55,683 bases of DNA from Phycisphaeraceae bacterium (GCA_028284155.1 JANQSF010000079.1:1-55683); one strand, 5' to 3'. Positions 7,648 through 16,512 are shown, numbered from the stretch's first letter. Made by a program: numbers and translations. Notes: generated from the letters alone by a model not told the origin.

Positions 7648-8730
7648 ATGTCACTCATCCTCGGCATTGAAACCAGTTGCGACGAGACGGCCGCCGCGGT
7701 CGTGGAAGACGGCCTCGTTGTTCGCTCGAACGTGATCGCGTCGCAGCACGCGCTGCACGAGCGGTATCGCGGCGTCGTGCCGGAGATCGCGTCGCGTGCG
7801 CACCTGGAAAAGATCAGCCCCGTTATTCACGAAGCGCTTGGCGAGGCGAGCGTGACGCTGGACGACATCGACGCCGTGGCCGTCGGCAATCGGCCCGGCC
7901 TGATCGGCTCGTTGCTCGTCGGTGTCGCGGCGGCCAAAGCGTTGGCGTGGTCCTTGAGCAAGCCGCTGATCGGCGTCGACCACGTCCGCGCGCATCTTTA
8001 CGCAGGCCTGATGGGTACGGACGCCGACGCGACGCGTGACGTCAGCAGCGCATTCCCCGCGCTCGGCCTGGTCGTTTCCGGTGGACATACCAGCCTGTAC
8101 GCGCTCGACTCCCCTACCGACTTGCGTCTGCTGGGTCGAACGATCGACGACGCGGTCGGAGAGGCATACGACAAGGCGGCGGTGATCCTCGGCATCGACT
8201 ACCCCGGCGGGCCGAACCTCGACAAGCTCGCCAAAACCGGTGACGCGTCGGCCGTCGATCCCTTGCCGCGATCATTGCTCGATCCGGAAAGCCTCGACTT
8301 TTCGTACAGCGGCATGAAGACGGCGCTGCTCTATCGCGTGCGCGGCAAGCCGCAGGGGCGCGGCAAGGGCGCGACGTTTGAACGCTCGTGCGACGACCTG
8401 TCTGAAGACGCGCAGCGGGACCTGGCCGCGGCGTTTCAGGAGGCGGCGATCGACACGTTGATCGCCAAACTCGAACGCGCGATCGACCACATGACCGCGT
8501 CGGGCACGCCACCGCGCACACTGCTCGTCGGCGGCGGTGTGAGCGCTAACTCGCTGCTGCGCACACGGGCGAAGCAACTCGGCGAGACGCGCGGCATCGA
8601 CGTGCGACTGCCCGCGATGTCGCTCTGCCTCGACAACGCGGCCATGATCGCGGGGCTGGCGTACGAGTTGTTTAAGCAGAACCAATTCGACGACCTGACG
8701 TTGCCGGCCGTCGCGACGGTGTCGGGTTAG
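7648..8730 (+). CDS. tsaD: tRNA N6-threonylcarbamoyladenosine synthase subunit TsaD
   Basis: TsaD transfers the threonylcarbamoyl group to A37 of ANN-decoding tRNAs. It is a 360-residue ASKHA-fold protein with ILGIETSCDETAAAVV at the start, the metal-binding DHVRAHLYAG with its two His, SGGHTSLY, and a late LCLDNAAMIA whose Asp completes the metal site. The length is normal. An insertion around residues 230-250 (KPQGRGKGATFERSCDD) is somewhat long. The gene is very probably translated with the upstream protease gene (9-bp gap). Its stop abuts the stop of the convergent lipoprotein gene. Confidence 0.95.
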   Translation: MSLILGIETSCDETAAAVVEDGLVVRSNVIASQHALHERYRGVVPEIASRAHLEKISPVIHEALGEASVTLDDIDAVAVGNRPGLIGSLLVGVAAAKALAWSLSKPLIGVDHVRAHLYAGLMGTDADATRDVSSAFPALGLVVSGGHTSLYALDSPTDLRLLGRTIDDAVGEAYDKAAVILGIDYPGGPNLDKLAKTGDASAVDPLPRSLLDPESLDFSYSGMKTALLYRVRGKPQGRGKGATFERSCDDLSEDAQRDLAAAFQEAAIDTLIAKLERAIDHMTASGTPPRTLLVGGGVSANSLLRTRAKQLGETRGIDVRLPAMSLCLDNAAMIAGLAYELFKQNQFDDLTLPAVATVSG

Positions 8731-9486
8731 TCACGGCTTGGCGTTTTCACTGACGAGTTTCAACGTGTGCGTCTTGATGATCGGGAACAAGCCGAGCGCA
8801 CGGATGTTCTGTCGCACGTTCTCGGCCACCATCCCGACGCCCGGCGCGATGGCTGTGTCGATCACGACCTGAACGGTCGCGAGTTTGAGGTCGATCTTGC
8901 GCGTCGTGCGGACGACGACGGTGTCGAACATGCCGGCCGGCGTTTCGACCTTGCGCGTGCCCAGCGACTCGACGGTGTATTCGCACGTGCCCTTGTCGCG
9001 CACCGAACCGTCGAGGTTGTAGACCGTCATGGTTGACTTGGCCGAAGCGCGCGAACCGAGCGTCGTCTGCGGCGGCCGAGCGTGCATCGGTGGGTCGTAG
9101 CGCACCTCGACTTCTTCAGCCGAGTCGTTGTCTGCCACAAGCCGAATCGATCCGTTTGGCCCGATCCGGTAGATCGACTCGCCCAGTGTTTCCGTCATCT
9201 GATTCCAAACGCTTTCGTCCGTCGACCAGCGCACGTCGAACGCCACTTCCTTCGGCTTGCTGTTGGCCTGGCTGGTCAGTTGAAACTCAAAGCGGGCAGA
9301 ACGCGGGCGCAGGATTGGCGTCGGCCAGGAGCCGTCGGCGGGCAGGCCGGCGGTCACTTGATTCGGCGACACGGGCGCGCGACCAAGGCCGGCGTTGTTA
9401 TCGGTCGTCGTTTGCGCACAGCCGGTCAGAAACAGCGCGCAGCAGAGGGCAAGTGTGTAGATCGGCAAGCGGCTTTGGGCATTCAT
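8731..9486 (-). CDS. Lipoprotein of unknown function
   Basis: From the ATG at 9486 the protein has 251 residues. It starts with a lipoprotein signal peptide (LALCCALFLTGC, lipobox Cys at about residue 24). The body has beta-rich stretches such as RYDPPMHARPP, TCEYTVESLG and ETPAGMFDTVVVRTTRKI, reminiscent of DUF3108-type exported proteins whose last part reports conversion of a precursor, but I do not claim that family. A longer reading that begins further upstream would run over the SLC13 transporter gene and lacks the signal, so it is rejected. A TATTCT box (9493-9498 on the minus strand) lies exactly 6 nt before the ATG. Convergent with tsaD, with no gap. Confidence 0.7.
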   Translation of the reverse strand: MNAQSRLPIYTLALCCALFLTGCAQTTTDNNAGLGRAPVSPNQVTAGLPADGSWPTPILRPRSARFEFQLTSQANSKPKEVAFDVRWSTDESVWNQMTETLGESIYRIGPNGSIRLVADNDSAEEVEVRYDPPMHARPPQTTLGSRASAKSTMTVYNLDGSVRDKGTCEYTVESLGTRKVETPAGMFDTVVVRTTRKIDLKLATVQVVIDTAIAPGVGMVAENVRQNIRALGLFPIIKTHTLKLVSENAKP

Positions 9487-9492
9487 GCCGAT

Positions 9493-9498
9493 AGAATA
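9493..9498 (-). promoter_or_regulatory. -10 box TATTCT, 6 nt before ATG
   Basis: The minus-strand reading is TATTCT-ATCGGC-ATG. The transcript would start on or next to the start codon. The overlapping plus-strand TAGAAT (9492-9497) is the likely -10 of the divergent transporter gene. Confidence 0.5.
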
Positions 9499-9529
9499 CG
9501 CAACTTTCGTCCTGTCGGAACGCTCGTTC

Positions 9530-11362
9530 ATGCCCTGGGAAGCGTGGGCCACCATCGGGGTCATCGTGTTGATGGCGGTCGCGCTGATGCGCAACCTCGC
9601 CGGGCCGGATGTCGTATTGCTCGGCGGGCTGACGCTGTTGATGACGTTGAGCCTGGCGTCGTCGCGATTCGTCTCACCCCACGACGCGGTGACGGGGTTC
9701 GGCAACGAGGGGCTGATCACCATCGCCGTGCTGTTTGTCGTCGCGGAAGGGTTGAGTCAGACGGGCGCGATGAGCCTGATCGCCTCGCCGTTGCTCGGCC
9801 TGCCGCGTACGCGCGTCGCGGCGCAGGTGCGCTTGATGGCGCCCGTCGCGGGTCTGAGCGCGTTCATGAACAACACACCGATCGTGGCGATGTTCATGCC
9901 GGTCGTCAGCGACTGGTGCCGCAAGTCGCGCATCAGCCCGTCGAAGCTGTTCATTCCGCTCAGCTACGCGGCGATCCTCGGCGGGACGTGCACGCTCATC
10001 GGCACGGCCACGAACATCCTGATCATGGGCATGGTGCGCGAGGGCGAAGCGACGAACGCGACGCTCAAGAACCTCGACATCGGCTTCTTCACCATCGGCG
10101 CGGTCGGGCTGCCCGCCGCCGTCGTCGGCATCGGCTACATCCTGCTCGCCTCGGGCAAACTGCTGCCGAGCCGTCACGCGCCGGTGGCGGATGAGGAAGA
10201 CGCGCGGCGTTACACCGTCGAGATGCATGTCGAAGCGGGTAGCCCGATCGACGGCAAGTCGATTGAAGACGCCGGGCTCCGCCACCTGCCCGGCGTTTAC
10301 GTCATGGGCGTGGAGCGCGGCGAGCAACGAATCGCCCCGGTCGCGCCGGAGTTCGTGCTCCGCGGCGGCGACCTGCTGGTGCTGGTTGGCATTGTCGAGT
10401 CGGTCCTGGACATGCAGAAGATCCGCGGCCTGTCGCCGGCCACCGACCAGGTCCACAAACTCCGCTCCGACCGCGGCGACCGCGTGCTCATCGAGGCGGT
10501 GGTCAGCGACAGTTGCCCGCTGCTGAGCAAGAGCATCCGCGCGGGTCGTTTCCGGTCGATGTACGACGCGGCCGTGATCGCCGTGCACCGCGGCGGCCAT
10601 CACCTGGCGGACGTGAAGATCGGCGACATCGTGTTGCAGGCCGGCGACACGCTCATGCTCGAAGCACACCCACACTTCATCCAGCGCGAGCGGAACCGGC
10701 GTGACTTCTTCCTCGTCTCGGCCTTGGAAGGCTCTCGGCCTGTGCGTCACGACCGCGCCTGGCTGGCGCTCGGCCTTTTGGGCGCGATGATCGTCGCGGC
10801 GACGAATCCCTGGCTTCAGGTCAGCCTGCTCAACGCGGCGCTCGTCGCGGCCGGGCTGATGGTCGTGACCGGCTGTTGCACCGGCCAACAGGCGCGGGCG
10901 AGCATCAACTGGCGGGTGTTGCTGGCCATGGGCTCGGCGTTGGGGATCGGCATGAACCTTGAACAATCGGGCGCGGCCGGTGCGATTGCCACGTCGCTGA
11001 TCGACGCGCTGCATCAACTCGGTCCGGTCGCCGTGCTCGCGGCCGTCTACCTGTTGACCATGCTCTTCGCCGAGTCGATCGGCCACGCGGGCGCGGCGGC
11101 GATCATGTTCCCGATCGCGCTGAGCGCCTCCGCCATCGCCGGCGCGGGCGGCACGCCGGTGGACTTCAAACCGTTCGTCATCGCCATCATGGTCGCCGCG
11201 TCAGCCACCTTCGCCACACCGATCGGCTACCAGACCAACCTGATGGTCTACGGCGCGGGCGGATACCGATTCAGCGACTACGTCCGCTTCGGCCTGCCCC
11301 TGAATCTGATTGTGATGGGCGTCGTGGTGACGCTGGCGCCGATCGTTTGGCCGTTCACCTGA
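9530..11362 (+). CDS. SLC13/DASS-type transporter with two RCK_C domains
   Basis: The 610-residue protein from ATG 9530 has about six hydrophobic segments, then two soluble RCK_C (TrkA-C) domains, then about five more hydrophobic segments. The first RCK_C domain runs about residues 205-290 (RYTVEMHVEAG to LVLVGIVESV) and the second about 300-385 (RVLIEAVVSDS to GDTLMLEAHP). NNTPIVAMFMP and CTLIGTATNI are the SLC13 substrate/sodium signature halves (SNT-like NNTP and a second helix). Substrates in the family are dicarboxylates, sulfate or citrate; this one is not resolved. An in-frame ATG at 9485 exists, but the TAGAAT box at 9492-9497 would lie inside the message, so the later ATG is preferred. 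Confidence 0.85.
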   Translation: MPWEAWATIGVIVLMAVALMRNLAGPDVVLLGGLTLLMTLSLASSRFVSPHDAVTGFGNEGLITIAVLFVVAEGLSQTGAMSLIASPLLGLPRTRVAAQVRLMAPVAGLSAFMNNTPIVAMFMPVVSDWCRKSRISPSKLFIPLSYAAILGGTCTLIGTATNILIMGMVREGEATNATLKNLDIGFFTIGAVGLPAAVVGIGYILLASGKLLPSRHAPVADEEDARRYTVEMHVEAGSPIDGKSIEDAGLRHLPGVYVMGVERGEQRIAPVAPEFVLRGGDLLVLVGIVESVLDMQKIRGLSPATDQVHKLRSDRGDRVLIEAVVSDSCPLLSKSIRAGRFRSMYDAAVIAVHRGGHHLADVKIGDIVLQAGDTLMLEAHPHFIQRERNRRDFFLVSALEGSRPVRHDRAWLALGLLGAMIVAATNPWLQVSLLNAALVAAGLMVVTGCCTGQQARASINWRVLLAMGSALGIGMNLEQSGAAGAIATSLIDALHQLGPVAVLAAVYLLTMLFAESIGHAGAAAIMFPIALSASAIAGAGGTPVDFKPFVIAIMVAASATFATPIGYQTNLMVYGAGGYRFSDYVRFGLPLNLIVMGVVVTLAPIVWPFT

Positions 11363-11374
11363 CCTGCCAACGAC

Positions 11375-11647
11375 TCACCGCGGCGCCAGCTCTTCCTGGA
11401 ACTTCGGGTCGCGGATCATCTGGTCCGTCGGGACCATCGTGATGCAGTCCCACGGACAGACCTGGGCACAGAGGGTGCAGCCGATGCATCGCGGCAGGTC
11501 GATCGAACACAGTTGCATGACCTGCGCGAAGTCGGGGCCGGGCAGCGTGTCGATGCAGTCGACGGGGCAGACACTGACACAGGCTTCGCAGCCGGTACAC
11601 ATGTCCTCGTCGAGCAAGGCGAGCGTTTTGGGTAGTTTCTTGGCCAT
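11375..11647 (-). CDS. Ferredoxin, 2x[4Fe-4S]
   Basis: The 90-residue protein has two CxxCxxCxxxCP clusters: CTGCEACVSVCP at residues 17-28 and CIGCTLCAQVCP at about 54-65. This is the pattern for two [4Fe-4S] clusters in a bacterial-type ferredoxin fold. The C-terminal 25 residues are typical of the ferredoxins annotated fdxB/fdxN in various phyla, but I cannot say which partner it serves. The minus-strand TACAAT (11657-11662) is 9 nt before the ATG. Neighbours (SLC13 transporter, manC) give no functional hint. It is convergent with the transporter gene with a 12-bp gap. Confidence 0.9.
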   Translation of the reverse strand: MAKKLPKTLALLDEDMCTGCEACVSVCPVDCIDTLPGPDFAQVMQLCSIDLPRCIGCTLCAQVCPWDCITMVPTDQMIRDPKFQEELAPR

Positions 11648-11656
11648 GCCGGGTCG

Positions 11657-11662
11657 ATTGTA
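11657..11662 (-). promoter_or_regulatory. -10 box TACAAT, 9 nt before the ferredoxin ATG
   Basis: On the minus strand TACAAT is followed by 9 nt and then the ATG. The very short distance leaves little or no 5' leader. No convincing -35 was picked out. Confidence 0.45.
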
Positions 11663-11741
11663 GGGCCGGCGGCGGCACCCGCCAAGCGGCGAAACACCGC
11701 CCGATTCTGGTCATCGACGCGAGTGACCGATACGTTTAGTC

Positions 11742-12845
11742 ATGCGACACGCACTGATCATGGCCGGCGGATCGGGGACACGACTTTGGCCGATGAGCCG
11801 GGCCGACCGCCCCAAACAACTGCTCCCGTTGATCAACGGACGCAGCTTGCTGCAATTGGCCTGGGAACGACTCGAAGGCCTCGTGCCGGTCGAGCGGCGG
11901 TACATCTGCGCCGGGCAACGCCACCGCGACGCGATCCTCGAACAACTGCCCGGCTTGACCGAAGCGCGTTACCTAGCCGAGCCGACCGGACGCGACACGC
12001 TCAACGCTGTCGGGTACGGCGCTGCCGTCATCGGGCGGGACGACCCCGACGCGACCATCGCCGTGCTCACAGCCGACCACTTGATCAAGCCGATTGACAC
12101 ATTTCAGCAACGGCTGACCGCCGGCTACGACCTGGCAGAACGCGACGACCTGCCCACCCTCGTCACGTTCGGCATCAAACCGACCTACGCCGCGACGGGG
12201 TTCGGCTACCTGAAACTTGGCGACGCGCTGGACGCCACGACCGGCGCACACGTCGTTGATCGTTTTCAGGAGAAGCCGCAGCAGGACGTCGCGCAGCAAT
12301 ACCTCGACGCCGGCCCGGAACGCTACCTCTGGAACAGCGGCATGTTCGTCTGGCGGGCGTCGAGCCTGCTGGGTTGCATCGAGCGGTACGAGTCAGACGT
12401 GCATCGGGACCTGATGCGCATCGCCGCGGCATGGACGACCCCCGAGCGCGACGCGACGCTCGAGTCGGTCTATCCGACGCTCAAGAAGATCAGTATCGAC
12501 TACGCGGTGATGGAGCCGGCGTCGAAGGACGACGCCGTCCGCGTCGCGGCCGTGCCGATGGACCTGACCTGGCTGGATGTCGGTTCTTGGCCGGCGCTCG
12601 CTGAGACCCGCGAGAAAGACGCCCACGGCAACGCATCCACGACCCCGTGTACCGAGTTGATCGACACGCGCAACACGCTCATAGCCAGCAGCGCCCCGAA
12701 TCATTTGATCACGACCGTCGGCTGCGACGACCTGATCATCATCCACACGCCCGAGGCGACGCTGGTCTGCAAGGCTGATCAGGCCGAGCGGATCAAGACG
12801 CTGCACGAACAGGTCAAAGCGCAGCACGGCGAAGAATACCTTTGA
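11742..12845 (+). CDS. manC: Mannose-1-phosphate guanylyltransferase
   Basis: This enzyme makes GDP-mannose from mannose-1-phosphate and GTP, feeding mannosyl, fucosyl and related sugars into polysaccharides and glycans. The 367-residue protein has the pyrophosphorylase signature MAGGSGTRLWPMSR with RPKQLL, the TADHLI metal-site motif, GFGYLK, FQEKP and WNSGMF. It is the short single-domain form without the C-terminal isomerase domain. TACGTT (11731-11736) lies 5 nt before the ATG. ruvX starts 5 nt after the stop, so the two are co-transcribed. It probably supplies the envelope glycan genes elsewhere in the window. Confidence 0.92.
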   Translation: MRHALIMAGGSGTRLWPMSRADRPKQLLPLINGRSLLQLAWERLEGLVPVERRYICAGQRHRDAILEQLPGLTEARYLAEPTGRDTLNAVGYGAAVIGRDDPDATIAVLTADHLIKPIDTFQQRLTAGYDLAERDDLPTLVTFGIKPTYAATGFGYLKLGDALDATTGAHVVDRFQEKPQQDVAQQYLDAGPERYLWNSGMFVWRASSLLGCIERYESDVHRDLMRIAAAWTTPERDATLESVYPTLKKISIDYAVMEPASKDDAVRVAAVPMDLTWLDVGSWPALAETREKDAHGNASTTPCTELIDTRNTLIASSAPNHLITTVGCDDLIIIHTPEATLVCKADQAERIKTLHEQVKAQHGEEYL

Positions 12846-12849
12846 CACG

Positions 12850-13266
12850 ATGCTCTACCTCGGCATTGATCCCGGTGATCGGCGGACCGGCCTGGCCGTC
12901 GGCGACAGCGACACGGGCATCGTCTCGCCCGTCGGTGTCGTTGAGACACGCGACGCCGCGCAGCGCGTCGCGCTGATCGTGCAAGCGGCGGTCGAGCACG
13001 GCGTCGACGCGTTGGTCGTCGGTCTGCCTTTGAACATGGACGGCACGACCGGGCCCGCCGCGCAAAAGGCGGAGGCCTTGGCGGCGCAACTGCGCGGCAC
13101 CTGCGGCAAAGACGTCCACCTACACGACGAACGCTTGTCCAGCTTCGCGGCTGACGGTCAGATGGCGCAGTCGGGCCTGACGCACAAGCAGAAAAAAGAA
13201 CGCCGCGACGCACTGGCCGCGGCGGTGATGTTGAAGGATTATCTGACGACTCGTGAGGAGCGCTAA
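12850..13266 (+). CDS. ruvX: Putative pre-16S rRNA nuclease / YqgF-family resolvase
   Basis: The protein has an RNase H-like fold and belongs to the YqgF/RuvX family, implicated in maturation of the 16S rRNA 5' end and once proposed as a Holliday junction resolvase. The 138-residue protein shows the strand with the catalytic Asp in YLGIDPGDRRTGLA (residues 3-16), VVGLPLNMDG, and the second acidic site in DERLSS. The C-terminal DALAAAVMLKDYL carries the third Asp. The length is usual. It follows manC by 4 bp. Its TAA stop (13264-13266) is part of a dispersed palindromic element. Confidence 0.9.
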   Translation: MLYLGIDPGDRRTGLAVGDSDTGIVSPVGVVETRDAAQRVALIVQAAVEHGVDALVVGLPLNMDGTTGPAAQKAEALAAQLRGTCGKDVHLHDERLSSFAADGQMAQSGLTHKQKKERRDALAAAVMLKDYLTTREER

Positions 13267-13280
13267 GCCGCGAGCGGCGC
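13256..13280. repeat. Dispersed palindrome supplying the ruvX stop codon
   Basis: GAGCGCTAAGCCGCGAGCGG followed by CGC closely matches the element at 18495 (GAGCGCGCTAAGCCGCAAAC) and, inverted, 2913 and 47083. The TAA of ruvX is the TAA inside the element. Confidence 0.6.
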
Positions 13281-13288
13281 GGTCAAAC

Positions 13289-13798
13289 TCACCCCGCACG
13301 CATGATGTCGGCGGCGCGTTCGAGGATCGCGTCAGTAACCTGCGACATCGGGTAGTGCTTGACCAGGAACTGCTTGAGCTGATCCGACTCGGCCACCCGG
13401 AAATAGACCTGGTGATCAAGGCGGGTCGCGGCAAACGTAACCGCACGGGCTAACCGGTGACGCGAGGCGGCGATCAGCAACTCGCCCGACGTTTCGAACC
13501 GGACGGGCAGCATCTCGAACTGATGGGCCTGGCGACGGTTGATCTCCCGCAACGCCTTCGCATCGAACTCGAGCGATTCCAAGTCAACCACGCCGGTGAA
13601 CCGGCTGTACTGCTCGACCCACGCCTGCTCGATGCTATCGATCGTCACATCGAACATGCGTTCAGCCAATACACCGAACGGCACACCGGACCGCTTCTGA
13701 GCCTGGACGATCTCAAAGACCTGCTGGTCGTTGAGCACGCCCTGCTCGATGAGGATCTGGCCGATGCGGATGTCGTGGCTTTTGTTCGGTTCGGTCAC
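13289..13798 (-). CDS. Protein with GspE/PilB N-terminal (MshEN-like) domain
   Basis: The 169-residue protein has no ATPase domain. It starts with IRIGQILIEQGVLNDQQVFE, the pattern of the N-terminal subdomain of GspE/PilB/MshE type II/IV pilus ATPases (family T2SSE_N), which in MshE binds c-di-GMP. The second half (EINRRQAHQFEMLPVRFE to HRLARAVTFAATRL) continues the same fold. Such stand-alone proteins occur in planctomycetes and some other phyla. Its role, possibly c-di-GMP sensing or protein contact, is inferred. A similar module heads the Ser/Thr kinase at 54116. There are 285 bp between it and the upstream lipoprotein gene. Confidence 0.7.
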   Translation of the reverse strand: MTEPNKSHDIRIGQILIEQGVLNDQQVFEIVQAQKRSGVPFGVLAERMFDVTIDSIEQAWVEQYSRFTGVVDLESLEFDAKALREINRRQAHQFEMLPVRFETSGELLIAASRHRLARAVTFAATRLDHQVYFRVAESDQLKQFLVKHYPMSQVTDAILERAADIMRAG

Positions 13799-14083
13799 TG
13801 CTTGGCTCCTGCCCGACGCACCACCGCGTCACTGTTGTGCATCGGTCAACCGTCACGGTCGGTTAACGCCCAAAGCGGCAGTGACACGAGCCACGTCACG
13901 TAAGCAGCGGGATAAGACGTCCGAACCGGTTATGGCGCATCGGATCGACCAATCGCCATACGCGCGGGCCGTGCAACTCAAGCCCCGGTCCAAATGCGAT
14001 TCAGCCAATCGGGCCACGCGCAGCCGACGGCGCGCGGCGACCACATTTTCGACGTGCTCAAAGTACCGTGGATTTAACCCGCA
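13799..14083. other. Non-coding gap, no gene seen
   Basis: These 285 bp lie between two minus-strand genes. No frame in either direction looks protein-like, and no strong promoter or terminator was found. Confidence 0.5.
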
Positions 14084-14770
14084 CTATTTCGTGCTGGTCG
14101 TCTGCAACAGGTTGAGTTCTTCGCTCAAGGGGTGCGCCCGACGGTGCTGGCGGGCGAACACGTCGCTGATCAACACGTACTCGTCCGGCAACGACGAACC
14201 GCGCCGCAGCGACCACGACGCCGTTTCCTCGTGCAACTGATCCTGGTTGTACACCTTCATGCGGTAGAAGTACTTCGCACCGCCGGGCCGCTTGGCCGTC
14301 GCGGGCTCGGCCTCGTACTCCTCCCAGTCGCGTGAGTCGAGCAACTGCTTGAGCCGATCCGCCTGGGCCACACTGAGTTGGTTGGGGTACGCCCGCGCGT
14401 CCACGTCCTTGAAAACAACCCCGCCGTCACGCAGGCTGATCGTCAGGTGCTGCGCGGTGTCGTCGATCTGAACCTGGTCGTTCTTTTCAACAAACGGTGT
14501 CTGCTGCCGAACCACCTCGATCCGCGTCACGTTGAGCGGAGGCTTCTTGTTGTTTTCCGCCGCGGCCTTGCTAATGCCCGCAAACAACTGGCCGATCGGC
14601 GCCGTCAGGTCGTCCCACACCTTGGCGGAGCCCTCCTCGAAGGTCAGCTCAGAAAGGTCCGGGTCGGCCTCGGGGTCTTGAGCCAAACGGTCCTTGTTCT
14701 GGCAGCCGAACAGGCTCAAAGCGAGGGCGACGGCCAGAGCCGCGCTCGTCGTGCGCATCGGGGATTTCAT
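14084..14770 (-). CDS. Lipoprotein of unknown function
   Basis: The 228-residue protein begins with a signal peptide (TTSAALAVALALSLFGCQN) whose lipobox Cys is about residue 23. The mature part is polar, with ITISLRDGGVVF-like beta strands, LKQLLDSRDWEEYEAE and a C-terminal region rich in Arg and Glu. I recognise no domain. It may be anchored to the outer or inner membrane. The upstream SH3 gene ends at 14908 with a terminator between, so the two are separate transcripts. Exact start not confirmed; M5 (MRTTSAALA) is an alternative. Confidence 0.65.
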   Translation of the reverse strand: MKSPMRTTSAALAVALALSLFGCQNKDRLAQDPEADPDLSELTFEEGSAKVWDDLTAPIGQLFAGISKAAAENNKKPPLNVTRIEVVRQQTPFVEKNDQVQIDDTAQHLTISLRDGGVVFKDVDARAYPNQLSVAQADRLKQLLDSRDWEEYEAEPATAKRPGGAKYFYRMKVYNQDQLHEETASWSLRRGSSLPDEYVLISDVFARQHRRAHPLSEELNLLQTTSTK

Positions 14771-14851
14771 GCGACATTCTCCGGTGAGGGAAGCACTTCA
14801 TTGTCGCCCATCGGAGTGGGCACGTCAAATCACGGTCGGCCGACCGGAATC

Positions 14852-14880
14852 AAAAAACCGGGCCTCGCGTGAGGCCCGGT
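14852..14880 (-). terminator. Rho-independent terminator of the SH3 protein gene
   Basis: A perfect 10-bp stem (ACCGGGCCTC at 14857-14866 with GAGGCCCGGT at 14871-14880, loop GCGT) is followed on the minus strand by six T (plus A run at 14852-14857). It lies 28 nt past the stop of the gene at 14908. Confidence 0.85.
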
Positions 14881-14907
14881 CCCGAGGGTGAGTCATTGCG
14901 ATGTTTG

Positions 14908-16512
14908 TTACGGAGCCGTGGGGGTCACGCCCGCGCTCGCGTCCGTGACCGATTCCATCACGTCGACCCGCGTCGGCTCGACGACCTTTACATTCAACGC
15001 CGGATCGACCTTGACCGGCCCGAGCACGCCCACCACGCGGCCGATGCGGTCAGCCGTCAGCGCCGACGTCGGCCGGACGTAGGCGATGGTGCGGAACGTG
15101 TGCGGCTCGACCACGCGGTACAGACGCGGCAGTGTCTGGCCGTTGTAGACACCGCTGGCCATGAGTCGGCCGAACGCCGCGTAACGCGGCGGCGCGGTCA
15201 CGACCGGGATGGTCGTGCTCTGCGTGTCGTCATCCTTGGCCAGCGTGTCGCGGACCTGCCTCAGCTTGAGCAACGCATCGCGAGCGCTGGCGTTGCGTTG
15301 CAACTGATGGAGCCGGTACGCGACGACTCGCTGCTGATACTGCGTGAGGGTCGCGCTGCCCTGCTTGGCCTCGTAGGCCGCGATCAGTTGATCGATCGGT
15401 TGCTCTTCGAGCGGCAGCTTCGACGAACTGACCAAGTGATTCTCGAGCTCAGCCAGTGGCAACGACGCATAGTCGATCGGGGCGGGCTTGGGCGCGGCTT
15501 TCTGCTCAACCGGCGGCGTCGCGGTGGCGTCGTCCGTCGTCTGCGTGGGCTTGTCGTCGGTTGTCTCGACCGCCGCCTTCGCCGTGGTGTCGTCCGTCGC
15601 GGCTTTGGTGTCAGCCGCGTCGGCTTGGGATTCGGATAAACCCCCGGCCCCCTTCACTGCTTCTTTCGCCTCAACGCCCCCATTGGGCTCGGCCCCACCC
15701 GTCGTCGCGCCCTCACTACTTACGTCTTGCTTGGCGATTGCGTCGCCAGCCAGCTTGGGTGCCGGCGGGCCGACGAACGCTTCGGAGTTGTCTTTGGCCG
15801 AGTCATCGGTCGCCCCCTGTGTGTTGTCCTGTGCGACCTCGTCCGTCGCATTGCTAGCTTGGGTCAAGTCCGTCCCGGCGTCCGCCTGCTGTGTGTCTTC
15901 ACTGTTTGTCGTGTCGGAGTCTGTCGTGTCATCACCCGCCGGCCGCTGAGTCGTGTCGTCCGTGCTCGACTCGGCGTTGTTCGAATTGTTGCGGGCGTCG
16001 AACCGATTGGCGTCCTGATTCGACGCCCGGCTGAGCGTGCCCGGCTCGAGGTACACGAACGCCCCGCGCGGCGGCGAGATCTTGTAGAAACTGCCCTCCT
16101 CGGCCAGAATCTGAACGACGTCGCCCTTGCTCAGGTCGAGTTGCTTGCGGTAGCTGTCGCCCGGGCCCGCAACGCTTGCGGAGCGGACCGGCGTGCGGTC
16201 GCGAGTCACGACGCCCGATCGGCCGTCGCCGCGGGCGTTGACCCACGCCTTGGAGACGTAGCTCGACACACCCGCCGGCGGCGCGACCTTGTACCAGCCG
16301 AACACCTCCGCCTGCACGCGAACCAATGACCCTTTCTGCAACCGCCCCACGACGTAAAACGTCTTCCCCGCGCCGGCACGGACATCCACGTCGTCCTTTT
16401 CAACAACGCCGATGTACGACGCAGCCACCGCCGACTGCCCGATCAGACCCAGTGTCAGAAGGCATGTCGCGATCGCGACGTAACGAAACGAACGAAGGGA
16501 AGTGCCATCCAT
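14908..16512 (-). CDS. Exported protein with two SH3b domains and a long low-complexity linker
   Basis: The 534-residue protein has a signal peptide (residues 1-31, ending SAVAAS). Two bacterial SH3 domains lie at about 32-92 (VDVRAGAGKTFYVVGRLQKG to AWV) and 100-160 (PVRSASVAGPGDSYRKQLDL to VYLEPG). Residues about 160-345 are very rich in Asp, Thr, Ala and Ser (DDTTQRPAGDDTTDSDTT-like) and are probably disordered and extended. A C-terminal region about 348-534 has a helical start (LAELENHLVSSSKLPLEEQP) and a beta-rich end. SH3b domains often bind peptidoglycan or peptides at the cell surface. A cell-envelope role is inferred. It ends at a clear terminator. Confidence 0.8.
   Translation of the reverse strand: MDGTSLRSFRYVAIATCLLTLGLIGQSAVAASYIGVVEKDDVDVRAGAGKTFYVVGRLQKGSLVRVQAEVFGWYKVAPPAGVSSYVSKAWVNARGDGRSGVVTRDRTPVRSASVAGPGDSYRKQLDLSKGDVVQILAEEGSFYKISPPRGAFVYLEPGTLSRASNQDANRFDARNNSNNAESSTDDTTQRPAGDDTTDSDTTNSEDTQQADAGTDLTQASNATDEVAQDNTQGATDDSAKDNSEAFVGPPAPKLAGDAIAKQDVSSEGATTGGAEPNGGVEAKEAVKGAGGLSESQADAADTKAATDDTTAKAAVETTDDKPTQTTDDATATPPVEQKAAPKPAPIDYASLPLAELENHLVSSSKLPLEEQPIDQLIAAYEAKQGSATLTQYQQRVVAYRLHQLQRNASARDALLKLRQVRDTLAKDDDTQSTTIPVVTAPPRYAAFGRLMASGVYNGQTLPRLYRVVEPHTFRTIAYVRPTSALTADRIGRVVGVLGPVKVDPALNVKVVEPTRVDVMESVTDASAGVTPTAP

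Noticed and set aside
8731..9723. Longer version of the lipoprotein gene with about 79 extra N-terminal residues
   Set aside because: It would overlap the transporter gene and place the signal peptide internally; the -10 box 6 nt before 9486 fits the shorter start.
9674..11086. Long minus-strand frame antisense to the SLC13 transporter
   Set aside because: Composition is dominated by Arg, Ala, Asp and His without domains; antisense shadow of a GC-rich gene.
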